NCBI RefSeq assembly: GCF_963576615.1
Contig: NC_088714.1
Location: 65,728,667-65,792,666, forward strand
Length of the DNA stretch: 64,000 bases
From: Watersipora subatra
Taxonomy: Eukaryota; Bryozoa; Gymnolaemata; Cheilostomatida; Watersiporidae
Direction: 5' to 3'
Positions 33,914 to 46,454 of the stretch are shown here, piece by piece (the stretch's first letter is position 1; every line of letters begins with the position of its first letter). The notes beneath the pieces are model-generated. The model ran no database searches. It saw only the letters and a program-made list of their open reading frames with translations, and had not been told where the DNA came from. The translations under genes were made by a program, and so were the position numbers.

Positions 33914-36900
33914 ATGTCAGACCCAACTCGAATCCTGATTGGCTGCTCAGGTAGCGTTGCGGCAATAAAATTGGAGGAGCTTGTTGAGCAGTTGCTCTCA
34001 GCTGTCAGCAACTCAGAACTTCGTGTGATCATCACCGAGCATGCACGCCATTTTACTCCTCTCAAAAAGTCTGTAGAGAAAGTTATATATTACACGGATG
34101 AAGATGAATGGAAGGTTTGTGTTAGTTATAGATATATAAACCTAGATTGGCCAATAGGGAAAACGCCTGTCAAAAGCCTGACTTAAATAGCATGACGTTA
34201 CGTCATTGTATTGTACCTAATGCTTGACTGCACTGTTGTTTACAATGGAGCTAATGGAGAAGGTGACAAAATCACATTTATTTTCACATAAAAACCTTCT
34301 TGGATACATAATCTAGTGAATCAAAGCGATTATGTGATAATATCTGATAACCACCATAGATTAAAACTAGCCCACCCACCCGAAGAGCAGACCCTGGCTA
34401 GGTACAAGACTAATATCATGCTGAACTAAACATGACTAAATATGATGAGCCTGTGAAGTTTTGATTTGATCAGGGAAGTGGAATCAGTGGCTTTCTTAGC
34501 TAGAGCTGGAATGACACCAAGGAATGCAGGGTCGGGCCAGACTCAGGGTCAGCAATGAGGGTCAAGATCGAGTCGGACCAGGTCAACATGGTGATTTTTT
34601 TTATTCATTTAAGGTTAAGAGATAGTTCTATTACAGCCTAATGTTGTAACATCAATAACCTAAAATAAAAGAACCCATCATCACACCAATCATTATATTT
34701 TGTGGCTCGGTTTATAGATGCAATTTACAATTTATGGCTAGACATTGGTGGATTAATGCTATTCAATGGGTGATAGATTAATGGCATGATTTGGCTAGTG
34801 TTTTTATTACGGATTTTATTTTCAACTGCTATTATAATCAACAAGAAGAGATTAGTTGAGAAATACTTTGCAAATATAGAAATGGATAACCCAGCATAAT
34901 GGAAAGCCAAAATCCATCAGTTCCCTAAAACTTTTGGTATTAGTGAAAGAAACTGAAAATAAAATAAATTTTCTGGAATGAAGGTTCGTAGACACGCTTT
35001 TAAGTTCCTCAGAATGCCTTCGTTGTAAATGCCTCGATAGTATTGAAGTGGACCCTTCTTTGTAGCTTAACTTGCTTTCGTATATTGTACAAATAATTGA
35101 TATTTCTCTTTCTTGACCGGCTTCTTCATGAATTCCCAGACCACCGACATGTTGATTATTTCTTGCCGAAAAACATTGTGAAACCTATAGTCCAAAGACT
35201 ATTGTCGCAGACGTAAAAATATAGTCTGAACCCACCTTGTTTTATTTCACTTGGTCCTTTCGCGCTAGGACTATACGCGACTCTAATTCATCGCACTTGA
35301 AAAGCGATATACAATCGCTCTCATTTAGCCATAAACCTACCCGTGTCTTTGTACAAGAAGACCCGAGGGTTGGGTGGCCCGACCAGGGCACCTCTGACCC
35401 GGTGGGTCAAGACCAGACGAGCTACCCGTGCCAGCTCTATTCTTAGCTTCATAATGTGCCCTAATCAAAATATATCTCTTTGCTATCTCACGAGCTAGGC
35501 TACTAGCATGAAGATTACACTTAAACAATAGCATGATGTTGAACCTCAGCAACCTCTCCATGGTGGCAATTAGTGCTAGCCTGGGAAAGTTTGTCACCAA
35601 CCCAGCACTACTAAGCAACACTCTCATCGCTTTCTCACTGTGGTTTCAAACCTCAATCACCACAGGCGAAGACAAAGTCAAGCCACCACAATTCTTAACT
35701 GTGATTAGGGCATTCGTTGCTTGGTTGACATCATAGTTGGTAACATCCACGATGCTAGTAATACAATCATTAGACTTCAGCTTTAGTGACCGAGATACAT
35801 AGCCAGTTGTAAAATAATCATTCTGTCTCATTTTTGACTTGAGACATACTTGCATACTCATCATATTTAGTTATGTTTAGTTCGGCATGATATTAGTCTA
35901 TTCACCGAGCCAGGGTCTGGCTCTTCGGATGGGTGGGCTATTTGCTCCCCCTCCTCTCCTTTCCCTCTTCTCTCTTATCCCCTTCTCCCTTCTTCTTAGG
36001 AAAAGGGGAAAAGAGAGAAGGGGAATAGAAGAGGAGGTTGAAAATAAAGCCCTGATGGCTCATGATTTGTGTGCAACATTTCATAACTTTTATAGTTTTA
36101 ATCTATGGTGGTTATCAGATATTATCAGATAATCGCTTTGATTCACTAGATTATGTATCCAAGAAGGTTTTTATGTGAAAATAAATGTGATTTTGTCACC
36201 TTCTCCTCATTAGCTCCATTGTAAACAACAGTGCAGTCAAGCATGAGGTACAATACAATGATGTTACGTCACGCTATTTAAGTCTGACAAGGCAACCAAT
36301 GGGAATAGCTATTATTGGCCAATCTAAGTTTATATATCTATGGTGTTAGTAGTTAACAAGGACGATTTTTACCCATTTTGAACAGCCATTCATTTTAGCC
36401 AGAACCAGAGGGAAAAGAACCGAACAAGAGCGTATATAACAACTAAGAAAATAGATCACTTAGTCTTTGTTTACATGATTAGTAAATTTTAATAAATTTT
36501 ATCAAAGTCTTTGGGCGGTGTTCAGGGTAAGGTCATTTAGTTTCTTTCAAACAAAAGAACGAAATAGCATCAGAACAAACTATATAAATGAAAAACATTT
36601 AGTAGTTGCCTACTATACAACATTTCTTTTGAGAAAGCAACTCCAAAATATGTACAAACTTGGACTTTTGATTGTCAGTTCAACGAGTATTAGTTAGTAG
36701 TAGCTTGGTAATAAATTTGGTTTAGTAGTTCAATTTAACAGTGAATTCCTCAAACCGCTTTTAGTGAAATCCTCTTATAGCCATTGTGAATATCTAACCT
36801 TGATATCACACATCCCCGATACTGCTATCGTGACCTGTATAACGGTGTCATACCTCTCCGATACTGCTCTCATGACCTGTATACCGGTGTCATGCGTTTC

Positions 36901-39900
36901 TTATCCTAGTCTCCTGCATTGCTAATAACTCATGTCACCAATTCCCAATGGTGGTATCAGAAATTTTTAATTTGACTCACGCCTGTGCAATACCAATGTC
37001 AAGTATCGTTAGACCATTGTCACACATCTCCAATGCTTAGTTTCGTAAATTCCCAATACTTCTTACGCAAACCCAAGTATTTGTGTAACAAATTCTTGTG
37101 TAACCCCGAATTCGTAACATCAGTTTCCTGGCATAGTCCTGGTGTTACAAGTCAGCAAGATTGGTGTCTTGATCCACCAACATGGATCGTATATAGGCTG
37201 TTGACCATTATTTCTATTAACTTAAACATACCGGTAATACATACGAAAGACTGCTTGAAGGAGTTGCTTGTGTCCCCACTTGCTGTCTCGGTACTCCTGC
37301 GAAGTTGCACCACTGATCTCTGAGACGCATTGTGGTGGAGTCTTCAACGCTAGTAGTTGTTGGAACTCATAAAACCCAATTAGGGGACTGCATGCACTGG
37401 CTCCAATCAATGCGTCTTCTGCTTTCACCACTATTGTAACGGAAGAAACATGCCTTCCAACAAACATCTTCAGATATCTAATCACTAATAAAAACAGATC
37501 TAATAGGCATTTTATCTTCAGCAACTAAAGGCTTCAACTGTAATGCTCAAGTAGAAAATTATTTAAGGTTGGACCAATTACAGCTCTGAAAACACTACCT
37601 GCACCTATGCAATTCTCATTGATTGATAGTTGGGAGTTTGCACCAGACCGCCACCATGTGTATTCTTTGTAGTTCTGTGTTGTAAATAGTAACCACATGT
37701 ATGAATAGTACTGTAAGACTTTAACAGTCCCAATAAACATAACCAAACAAGGTTCAAGGGAAAGGGCAAGAGGAAGTAAAAGTTTGATAAGAGATACACA
37801 ACCTTGTTTAGAAAGCTGTACATCGCTAAACATTACCCTAGTCACCAAACTGTCACTAAACATTACCCTAGCCACTGACCTGTCACCAAACATTACCCGA
37901 GTCACTGACCTGTCACTAAACATTACCCTAGCCATTGGCCTGTCACTGAACATTACCCTAGTCACCAACCTGTCACTGAGCATTACCCTAGTCACTGACC
38001 TGTCAATGAACATTTCCCTAGTCACTGACCTGTCACTAAACATTACCCTAGTCACTGACCTGTCACTGGACATTACTCTAGTCACCAACCTGTCACTGAA
38101 CATTACCCTAGTCACTGACCTGTCACTAAACATTACCCTAGTAACTGACCTGTCACTGGACATCACTCTAGTCACTGATCTGTCACTGAACATTACCCTA
38201 GTCACTGACCTGTCACTGAACATTACTCTAGTCACTGACCTGTCACTAAACATTACCCTAGCCACTGACCTGTCACTGAACATTACCCTAGTCACTGACC
38301 TGTCACTGAACATTACCTGAATCACTGACCTGTCACCGAACATTGCCTTAGTCACTGACCTGTCACTGAACATTACCCTAGCCGCTGACCTGTCACTGAA
38401 CATTACCCTAGCCACTGACCTGTCACTGAACATTACTCTAGTCACCAACCTGTCACTAAACATTACCCGAGTCACTGACCTGTCACTGAACATTACCCTA
38501 GCCACTGACCTGTCACTAAACATTACCCTAGTCACTGACCTGTCACTGAACATTACTCTAGTCACCAACCTGTCACTAAACATTACCCGAGTCACTGACC
38601 TGTCACTGAACATTACCCTAGCCACTGACATGTTACTGAACATTACCCTAGCCACTGACCTGTTACTGAACATTACCCTAGTCACTGACCTGTCACTGAA
38701 CATTACCCGAGTCACGGACCTGTCACTAAACATTGCCTTAGTCACTGACCTGTCACTGAACATTACCCTAGCCGCTGACCTGTCACTGAACATTACCCTA
38801 GCCACTGACCTGTCACTGAACATTACTCTAGTCACCAACCTGTCACTAAACATTACCCTAGTCACTGACCTGTCACTGAACATTACTCTAGTCACCAACC
38901 TGTCACTAAACATTACCCGAGTCACTGACCTGTCACTGAACATTACCCTAGCCACTGACATGTTACTGAACATTACCCTAGCCACTGACCTGTTACTGAA
39001 CATTACCCTAGTCACTGACCTGTCACTGAACATTACCCGAGTCACGGACCTGTCACTAAACATTACATTAGTCACTGAACATTACCCTAGCCACTGACCT
39101 GTCACTGAACATTACCCTAGTCACTGACCTGTCACTGAACATAACTCTAGTCACCAACCTGTCACTGAACATTACCCTAGTCACCAACCTGTCACTGAAC
39201 ATTACCCTAGCCACTGACCTGTCACTGAACATTACCCTAGTCACTGGTCTGTCACTAAACATTACCCTAGTCACTGGTCATTCAATGAACATAGCCCTGG
39301 TCACTGAAGCATCAATTTGGATAAAATATCATGTAAGGATATTACTTGTTTAGAGAATGCTTTGGTTTATGTATGAAATAGATGCTTTGAGGTTCTATAA
39401 ATTGCAGATAAATTTAACCTATCACTGTTATCTATATTCTTAATTTTTTAATATAATATTTGTAATCCACGACCAAACAGAGCGAAGCGATTGGTTGGCA
39501 GATTTATGATAAATGCACATGTGCACACAACTCCCGAAAATTATTCATCAACAATGAGACGAACCCTTGTATCAAAATTTCATCAATAAATTTAACCATC
39601 GTTTTGTAGAGTCGTTAAAGTATAATAACGATACAAAACACATACAAACCTATTTAAACATGTTACCAAGTCTTTGTAAACTGTCGTTATTATCTTAAAA
39701 CTTACCCATCTGATCGGATTATACACAAATAGACAGATTTATTTGAACGGAAATTGCCACAAAACGCTTGAAAAGTTCGGTTTAATTAAAATTAAGACTG
39801 AAAATTGAAACGCCAATAAAGCCGTGCGACAGATAGTAGAACTATTTAGCAGTGCGCATTTCACGAGAAAACCTTGCTAATTTCACCAGTCTATGGCCTT

Positions 39901-41801
39901 GTTTACTTGTAATCGAATTTATTCAAAGGTTTCTGTAATAAACGTAGACCGTTTGAGGCGTAGACCGATTTACAGGTACGAATTTGTAGTACACAGTTTA
40001 TCAGCCTATGTTTTCTTTGTCCAATCACCGAAGGTTTCATTGAACTATTTAAAACGTTAGCCGAAATTCTTTACAACTTCTGTACAAGCTAGGGCCGAAC
40101 TACAATGCCCCTTTATGACGAGGCATTCCTCTCGATCTAGCATGGGGTTTGACAATACACAAGAGTCAAGGTCCTACCACGACTAAAGCTGTCATTGATA
40201 TAGGCCACCACGGAATGACCGCTGGAATAACGTTTGTTGATCTTTCTCCCGAGTTCGAAACATCAATGACTTACTTGTTAACAACTTCGCTAGGGAGCCC
40301 ATCACTCGATTAGCTATCAATGACCAAATCTTACAACGTAAAAGAGAGGAGACTAGACTGCGCGACATTTAACAGATACTGTATAGCCTACTTATAACAG
40401 ATATTGTAATATCAACAATTAACCAATTACTTGTATACCTGGTTTCAACCCGACATTACCTCCAAAATAAATTGTTAGTTGCACCTTTGTAGAGTCGTGC
40501 TCCCTTAAATTTATTGTATATCATCTCAAACAAGTCTCATTTACACTATACTGTCAATTCCTACTGAGAACTACTTTTTCAACAATCAACAGTACCCTTT
40601 CTTTTTTCCATTATCACTTTCGTCGTGAGTTGTATGACAGTGGAATTTCTAGTAGTTATAATGATGTACTTTCATCCTTTGGTATATTTGGTCCCTTATA
40701 TACACAAGTTGACGCTGTAAGTACTGTGTACCCATAGGCATGGAACAAGATGGGAGATAATGTGCTGCATATCGAGTTAGGAAAATGGGCGGATGTGTTT
40801 GTTATAGCTCCACTGAGTGCTAACTCCCTCGCCAAGATGGCCAATGGACTGTGTGATAACTTATTGGTAAGAGTCTGTCTCTCCCATGCTTGGTTGAATT
40901 GTTGAAACATAAATGTGGGCGCCCTAGTCAGCCGTTAGTATCAACTCAACGTAAACTTCACCAACGATTTATAATTTATCCCAACCAATGGCTAATCCTA
41001 TAATCATTTTTTCTTTTCTGCTACATGTACTTGTGTGAATGCTAGGAATCTAGATGAAGTTATCTCCCCAACAGTGTGCTGCCTTCTGGTTGTACTGTAG
41101 AATTAGTTTTATGTTTTTTGTTCAGTTTCATTGAAATTTTATGGAAGTTTTTAGACCTTTCCATTTAATAGTTATTTATTAGAGTAAAGACTTGTAATAC
41201 ATAACCTGGATGTCCTTTCACCATAGGCTCTGATATTAATATGATGTCCTTCATGTATGTGTTAGTCGGTAGGTACCTTTCAACAAGCTCTTGTTTTATT
41301 CCGGTTTTTCACTCGTTTGCCTTTGAGCCTTTCCCTCAGAGCTTCAAGTGTCAAATTAAAGTATTTTGACCTTATGAGCAATAAAAGATAGTATGAAATA
41401 TGAGAGGTATTTTTTAAACAGCAAGAAGCCATTTGCAAATGGAATATTACACTCACTCCGTAGAGATAACTCCAGCTAGATCCACATGAGACTAAGAGTG
41501 TGCTCAACCTGTCATAGACTGTCATATCTCATATACTGTAAGATCGTTATGGTTGTAGACATGCACAGTGCGAGCATGGGACATGCGGAAGCCTCTCTTG
41601 TTTGCTCCTGCCATGAACACTCGTATGCTCCAACACCCAATTACTCGTCCTCAGATCAATTCCCTCGTATCCTTTGGTTACATAGAAATCCCGACTGTTG
41701 TGAAGATGTTAGCATGTGGAGAGAAGGGAGATGGGGCTATGGCTTCCGTTAACACTATAGTAGATCGGGTTGTGGCTTCTTTAAAAACTAGCAATACATG
41801 A
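33914..41801 (+). CDS. PPCDC: Phosphopantothenoylcysteine decarboxylase, complete (3 exons)
   Basis: Exons 33914-34114, 40738-40866 and 41559-41801 join in phase to 190 aa (human PPCDC is about 204). The enzyme decarboxylates 4'-phosphopantothenoylcysteine to 4'-phosphopantetheine in CoA biosynthesis, using FMN, in the cytosol. Visible family marks: the FMN-binding start ILIGCSGSVAAIK; DEDEWKAWNKMGDNVLHIEL with the catalytic His in VLHI; WADVFVIAPLSANSLAKMAN; the PAMN motif in LLFAPAMNTRM; and the active-site Cys loop MLACGEKGDGAM. All key residues are present, so it looks functional. The first donor is GTTTGT, weaker than the GTAAGA of intron 2. The first intron (6.6 kb) is packed with transposons and a satellite. 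A TIR element ends about 160 bp upstream of the start. Confidence 0.95.
34127..36342. mobile_element. P-like DNA transposon with 8-bp target duplication (2216 bp)
   Basis: It is flanked by perfect 8-bp repeats GTGTTAGT (34119-34126 and 36343-36350). The left end is TATAGATATATAAAC and the right end reverse complemented is CATAGATATATAAAC. Inverted similarity continues for about 270 bp (CACATTTATTTTCACATAAA; ACCCGAAGAGCAGACCCTGG), with an extra hairpin-rich segment at about 35945-36090 in the right arm. An 8-bp duplication fits P and hAT superfamilies; the transposase remnant inside favours P. It lies 12 nt inside intron 1 of PPCDC. Confidence 0.8.
35337..35864 (-). pseudogene. P/THAP-type transposase C-terminal remnant
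   Basis: A single minus-strand frame with one in-frame stop near 35646 reads NYDVNQATNALITVKNCGGL, then TLSSPVVIEV, and after the stop KAMRVLLSSAG and LAREIAKRYILIRAHYEAKN. The order GGL-xxS, a helical block, and a closing xxKxYxxIRxHYExK segment resembles the C-terminus of P/THAP9-like transposases. Only this tail is recognisable, so the element is non-autonomous. The family call is from memory of the pattern. Confidence 0.55.
37815..39305. repeat. 30-bp minisatellite, about 50 units, with higher-order structure
   Basis: The unit is GTCACTGACCTGTCACTGAA plus CATTACCCTA. Variant units recur at fixed offsets: CATTGCCTTA at 38341 and 38731 (390 bp, 13 units) and GACATGTTACTGAA at about 38627 and 38957 (330 bp, 11 units), showing block duplication. 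Because 30 is a multiple of three and the unit lacks stops, long ORFs exist on both strands; none is likely to be real. It lies inside PPCDC intron 1. Confidence 0.95.
39466..40652 (+). mobile_element. Helitron-like non-autonomous element
   Basis: It begins TCCACGACCAAACAGAGCGA after an A, ends GTGGAATTTCTAG before a T, and has no target duplication: TC...CTAG termini between A and T are the Helitron pattern. A second, inverted copy with homologous ends but a different middle lies at 54605-55870. No strong hairpin just before CTAG was confirmed. It ends 85 bp before PPCDC exon 2. Confidence 0.6.
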
Positions 41802-41954
41802 TTAGTACTATAGTACTACGGTAATAGGACTGTTGGAACTCGGGCCTCCATGGGCTTGTTAGGCTAGCGGGCAAAGACATACCAAACAGGAAATGCATCA
41901 TCTAAGTGCCATCTATGCTTTATATAAATGCTGAGCAATTTATTTGAGGAGTTT

Positions 41955-42930
41955 AGATTGTGTGGGCGGTTTCTATATTGCGTAAGAGGAGTCTATATTG
42001 TGTAGGCGACTTACTGTGTGGGAGGAGTCTATACTGTGTGGGAGGAGTCTATACTGTGTGGGAGGAGTCTATACTGAGTGGGAGGAGTCTATACTGTGTG
42101 GGAGGAGTCTTACTGTGTGGGAGGAGTCTCTACTATGTGGGAGGAACTATACTGTGTGAAAGTAGTCTATACTGTGTGGGAGGAGTCTATACTGTGTGGG
42201 AGGAGTCTATACTGAGTGGGAGGAGTCTATACTGTGTGGGAGGAGTCTTACTGTGTGGGAGGAGTCTCTACTATGTGGGAGGAACTATACTGTGTGAAAG
42301 TAGTCTATACTGTGTGGGAGGAGTCTATACTGTGTGGGAGGAGTCTATACTGTGTGGGAGGAGTCTTACTGTGTGGGAGGAGTCTCTACTATGTGGGAGG
42401 AACTATACTGTGTGAAAGTAGTCTATACTGTGTGGGAGGAGTCTATACTGTGTGGGAAGAGTCTATACTGTGTGGGAGGAGTCTTACTGTGTGGGAGGAG
42501 TCTATACTATGTGGGAGGAACTGCACTGTGTGAAAGTAGTCTATACTGTGTGGGAAAAGTCTATACTGTGTGGGAGGAGTCTATACTATGTGGGAGGAGT
42601 CTTACTGTGTGGGAGGAACTATACTGTGTGAAAGTAGTCTATACTGTGTGGGAAGAGTCTATACTGTGTGGGAGGAGTCTATACTGTGGGAGAGGAGTCT
42701 ATACTGTGTGAGATTGGTCTATAATAGGTGAAAGAGATCTATACTGTGTAACAGTCTTACTGTGTGGCAGGAGTCTTACTGTGTGGGAGGAGTTTATACT
42801 GTGTGTGAGGAGTCTTACTGTTTGGGAGAAGTTCATACTGTGTGGGAGGAGCCTATACTGGGTGGGAGGAGTCTATATTGCATAAGAGGAGTCTATGCTG
42901 TTTGTGAAAAGTCTAAATGGTGTTTGAGTG
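41955..42930. repeat. 20-bp satellite with nested higher-order repeats
   Basis: The unit is TACTGTGTGGGAGGAGTCTA. A variant block containing GGAGGAACTATACTGTGTGA and AAGTAG recurs at spacings of 138, 118, 118 and 98 bp, that is 7, 6, 6 and 5 units minus 2 bp. The array starts about 150 bp downstream of the PPCDC stop codon. Confidence 0.9.
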
Positions 42931-43368
42931 GTGTTTAAAAATTCTCGTTGGTATGGAAGAAGTCTAGGTGGCGCAGACGTAGCAGTTTTGTATCAACAAA
43001 GTCACCACAGGAAAACTTGAATAATATGTTGTCTAATCACAAGGAATAACTCGTTCAAAGGCTATAGATTCTTTAGAAGGTACAATAATGGTTTTATTTT
43101 AATAACTGATGATTAACATATATGCATTGGCTTAGATGCCATTTTGTAATATCTGCCATTTTATAAGGTTTTATACTCAGCCGATGTTATCATCTGTCCT
43201 AATAAATATACATATTTTTTAATCTCTTTTCATTCGCTATTTTCTCCAGTTTTAGTTTTAGTTTGTATGCGCTACAGCGTGTAAGGAAGATAAGTATCAC
43301 ATGAGTCAGGACTTGACCATGTATATCGCTTGCTGTCACTATAGCTTCTCTTAAATACCAGGTATATA

Positions 43369-43993
43369 CAGTCATACCTCGACATACAAGCTCAATGTGT
43401 TCTGTGACTGAACTCCTTCGTCAATTTACTCTTGTCTCAAGGTACTATTTCCTATATAAAATAACTAAATATAAATTAATCCGTCACCATACTAGTGCAC
43501 TTCTTTACATTTTTACCTGCGATACATGCGTAGTTACTGATGGTCTGAGAGAGACTTGACAGCAACGCGTTTGGTACACTAAACATATGTAACTGAAACA
43601 TAGAATTTAACCTAAATGAACTTGGTTTACTAAACACACGCTTAATGTTATGTTTTAATCTTTTACTAAACTTACTTTTATTTTGCCATATTGATTTTTA
43701 TTAATCGTTTCTGGTTTGGCGCTTTTTGCCTCGCATTCTGTAAAATCGACCTTTTGCAAACTGATTTGAGGAGAAAGACCGAGTGATGATCTTCTCGAAA
43801 GCAACCTCTCACAGCTTTCGAGGCATACCGTGGCCATTAAGAACCATCCTTGGGCATATAGTGGCCATCGAGAACCGGCTTGTCTGCTCGTATTTCAAAG
43901 ATTACTTGTATGTCAAGGAAGAAACTTGCTCGAAACTCCGCTTGTATCTCGATTTTCTCGTTTGTTGGGACACTCTATGTCAAGGTATGACTG
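43369..43993. mobile_element. pogo/Tigger-like MITE
   Basis: The left end CAGTCATACCTCGACATACA and the right end reverse complemented CAGTCATACCTTGACATAGA are inverted repeats of the CAGNCATACCTCG type known from pogo/Tigger elements. TA precedes the left end; the right flank reads CA. The interior keeps inverted similarity but has no transposase. Confidence 0.65.
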
Positions 43994-44433
43994 CAGTAGA
44001 ATTGGTGTCCTGAAATGAAAATAAGCTTCTAACACCAGGTATATGCTACTGTTGTTGTCTTCTTTTGCTCATGAAATTGCTTGACCATGATTTTAGTTGT
44101 GCATGCTGATAAATGCAGTCTGTTACAGGAAAGAGTCAGCGGTATTGCTGACTTTACCAAGAGCAGAGTTTGCTATAAAAATAGTCACCAGGTTTGGCTA
44201 GCGTTAAATTAAACAATCTCTAAAGGTATTAAGAAGTTGTCTTCTCATTCATAAATTCTACCTTGTTCAGTCAATAAGCAACAGCACGCAGACGTCCTAT
44301 AAAAATTTAGCTAATAAAGGAAGATGAAAAATATTAACAAAATTGGTTGGATGTAGGGTTGGTCTTTTATTACTGCATTATGTAATAGGGAAACTCCATT
44401 AAGTTTTATTAAAGTTCTTATCTCTAGTGCTAT

Positions 44434-44472
44434 CAATGATATACAGCCCCCCAGGGGGACTGTATATCATTG
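44434..44472. mobile_element. 39-bp palindromic insertion with 7-bp target duplication, copy 2
   Basis: Left arm CAATGATATACAGCCCCC and right arm the inverse with one change (C to T in the arm). It is flanked by perfect GTGCTAT repeats (44427-44433 and 44473-44479). It shares 16 of 16 left-arm bases with the copy at 26956, but the target duplication differs, showing independent insertion. Confidence 0.8.
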
Positions 44473-44792
44473 GTGCTATGGACTGATATGTGCCAGTAAC
44501 TAAACACTTACGGTTACGGTGGTCTCCAATGTTGGTGATGGTGGTCTACAATGCTTATATAAATGAACACATTCTTGGTATGCTGCACATGCTATTGTTG
44601 TTATCAAAGGTAGAACAATGTTTCATATAAAAGCTAGCAGAACCAGATATAATTGTAATTAGAGAGGATAGGAAAGCCTTGCTAATTCTACCCTACTGAC
44701 CCACTCGCGTGCAGTTACTGCCAAGAATGGTATCTCTTGAACATCTTATTTAACCACCTGAGAATTTATGGGATAAACTAATTACTAATAAG

Positions 44793-45330
44793 CATTCTAC
44801 TCACATTGTGAGGGATCGCGTACTACTATAATCATAAAATACATTCTACTCACATTGTGAGGGATCACGTACTACTATAATCATAAAATACATTCTACTC
44901 ACATTGTGAGGGATCACGTACTACTATAATCATAAAATACATTCTACTCACATTGTGAGGGATCACGTACTACTATAATCATAAAATACATTCTACTCAC
45001 ATTGTGAGGGATCGCGTACTACAATAATCATAAAATACATTCTACTCACATTGTGAGGGATCACGTACTACTATAATCATAAAATACATTCTACTCACAT
45101 TGTGAGGGATCACGTACTACTATAATCATAAAATACATTCTACTCACATTGTGAGGGATCACGTACTACTATAATCATAAAATACATTCTACTCACATTG
45201 TGAGGGATCACGTACTACTATAATCATAAAATACATTCTACTCACATTGTGAGGGGTCGCGTACTACTATAATCATAAAATACATTCTACTCACATTGTG
45301 AGGGATTGCGTACTACAATAATCATAAAAT
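44793..45330. repeat. 49-bp satellite, 11 units
   Basis: The unit is CATTCTACTCACATTGTGAG followed by GGATCACGTACTACTATAAT and CATAAAATA. It contains the 13-bp palindrome CTCACATTGTGAG. Units are nearly identical; variants GCG for ACG and ACAATAAT for ACTATAAT mark individual units. Confidence 0.95.
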
Positions 45331-46393
45331 TCTAGTGAGAAGATAGTTTTTCAATCAAATTGAATTGGCATTCTAGAAAAAAAACTTGGCCCCACAAAGA
45401 GGCCAGAACTCCAAGAATAAGGCTGTCGGTTTGGTTAACTTTGAAGTAATATGTATACTAGTACCTCTGAAATGATAAGTTACGATATATTGGACTGTTA
45501 GTTGTATGTAAGGCTACAAATGCAGTAATGAACAAGGCCTTCTTGACAGTCACATCTATTATGTTGCTGTTAGCAAAATTTCAGTGAGAAGCTTTAAAGC
45601 TAAAGGAAGAATCGCTGAAAAAGCAGCATTAGACAGAGAGACTGGATAATAATAATAGTAGGATTTTAGGAAATAATTTGTGAGATGGAAAGTATTGTTT
45701 CCTGCTCCTTTCACTTCACCATTACAGTGTTGGCTGAATAAAACCAACTCGTTATGTGATAACAGTGAGTCGTGATTGGCAGCGTTTTGTGTGAGGACAT
45801 GCTTGAAAAATACTGGTGATGACTTCGGAGTGAGGCTGACCTACAATATTTCTACTAGACACACAGTACGATCTGCTACAATGTGTGTGACCTTCAGCTT
45901 ACTTTCCAGTTATATTTCAGAGTGTTTGAGTATATGCAGCCATTTAGTAAAATTATGCGTGGGTGGGAGGGAAGGGTGGGTCTTTAGCTACTATCACCTT
46001 GTATCAGCTCTTGGCTCATTCATCATTAGGGTGTTATCAAGTTATTTTACTGGTAATTGAACATTCCTTAATAAAAAGCAACATTTTCTCAAGCAATAAA
46101 CATAGAAAGTGGAAGCTTGCTGGGAAGCCAAAAAAGTGTGTGGTTTTTCTGGCTTGAAATCTGCCTGCAAAATACAAACTTATGGAATGTTTAGGCAGAC
46201 TTGAGGGTTGTTATTCAAAATCTTATGGTTTGTCTTCTGATATAGTAAAGGTGATATAGCCAGCAATCGTAACTTTGGTGGGCTGCGCTATCACTGTGTA
46301 AACAGAAAATTAATGCCAGCCACCGCAATTCCAGAGCAAACAAAGGGTTGACAAGATATAGCTGCTCTTATCTCTACTCTAAATTCGTGGTGT

Positions 46394-46400
46394 TATATAA
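46394..46400 (+). promoter_or_regulatory. TATA box of the ShKT gene
   Basis: TATATAA about 55 bp before the start codon at 46455, leaving room for transcription start around 46425-46430 and a short 5' UTR. Position and sequence fit a TATA-driven promoter; no experiment is available. Confidence 0.55.
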
Positions 46401-46454
46401 ACAATAAGCTTGGTTGTGAGGAGCCACTTGCTATATGTAACGCTAGCTGTCACC

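Larger units (their letters stand above)
42935..46390. other. Gene-free region between PPCDC and the ShKT gene
   Basis: No coding exon is supported. It contains a pogo-like MITE, the second 40-bp palindromic insertion and a 49-bp satellite, all listed separately. Confidence 0.5.

Noticed and set aside
35337-35627. Independent small protein gene on the minus strand
   Set aside because: It continues, past one in-frame stop, the transposase-like frame within the P-like element, so it is a pseudogene piece.
37534-39075. 513-codon minus ORF with MFSDRSVTRV repeats and plus ORFs with ITLVTDLSLN repeats
   Set aside because: They follow the 30-bp satellite; both strands and several frames are equally open, and the array lies inside a PPCDC intron with no start or splice context.
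41960-42711. Overlapping ORFs with VYTVWEESILCGRSL-type repeats
   Set aside because: Frame-shifted readings of the 20-bp satellite downstream of PPCDC.
44793-45330. CRISPR-like array
   Set aside because: The 49-bp units are identical over their whole length, so there are no spacers.
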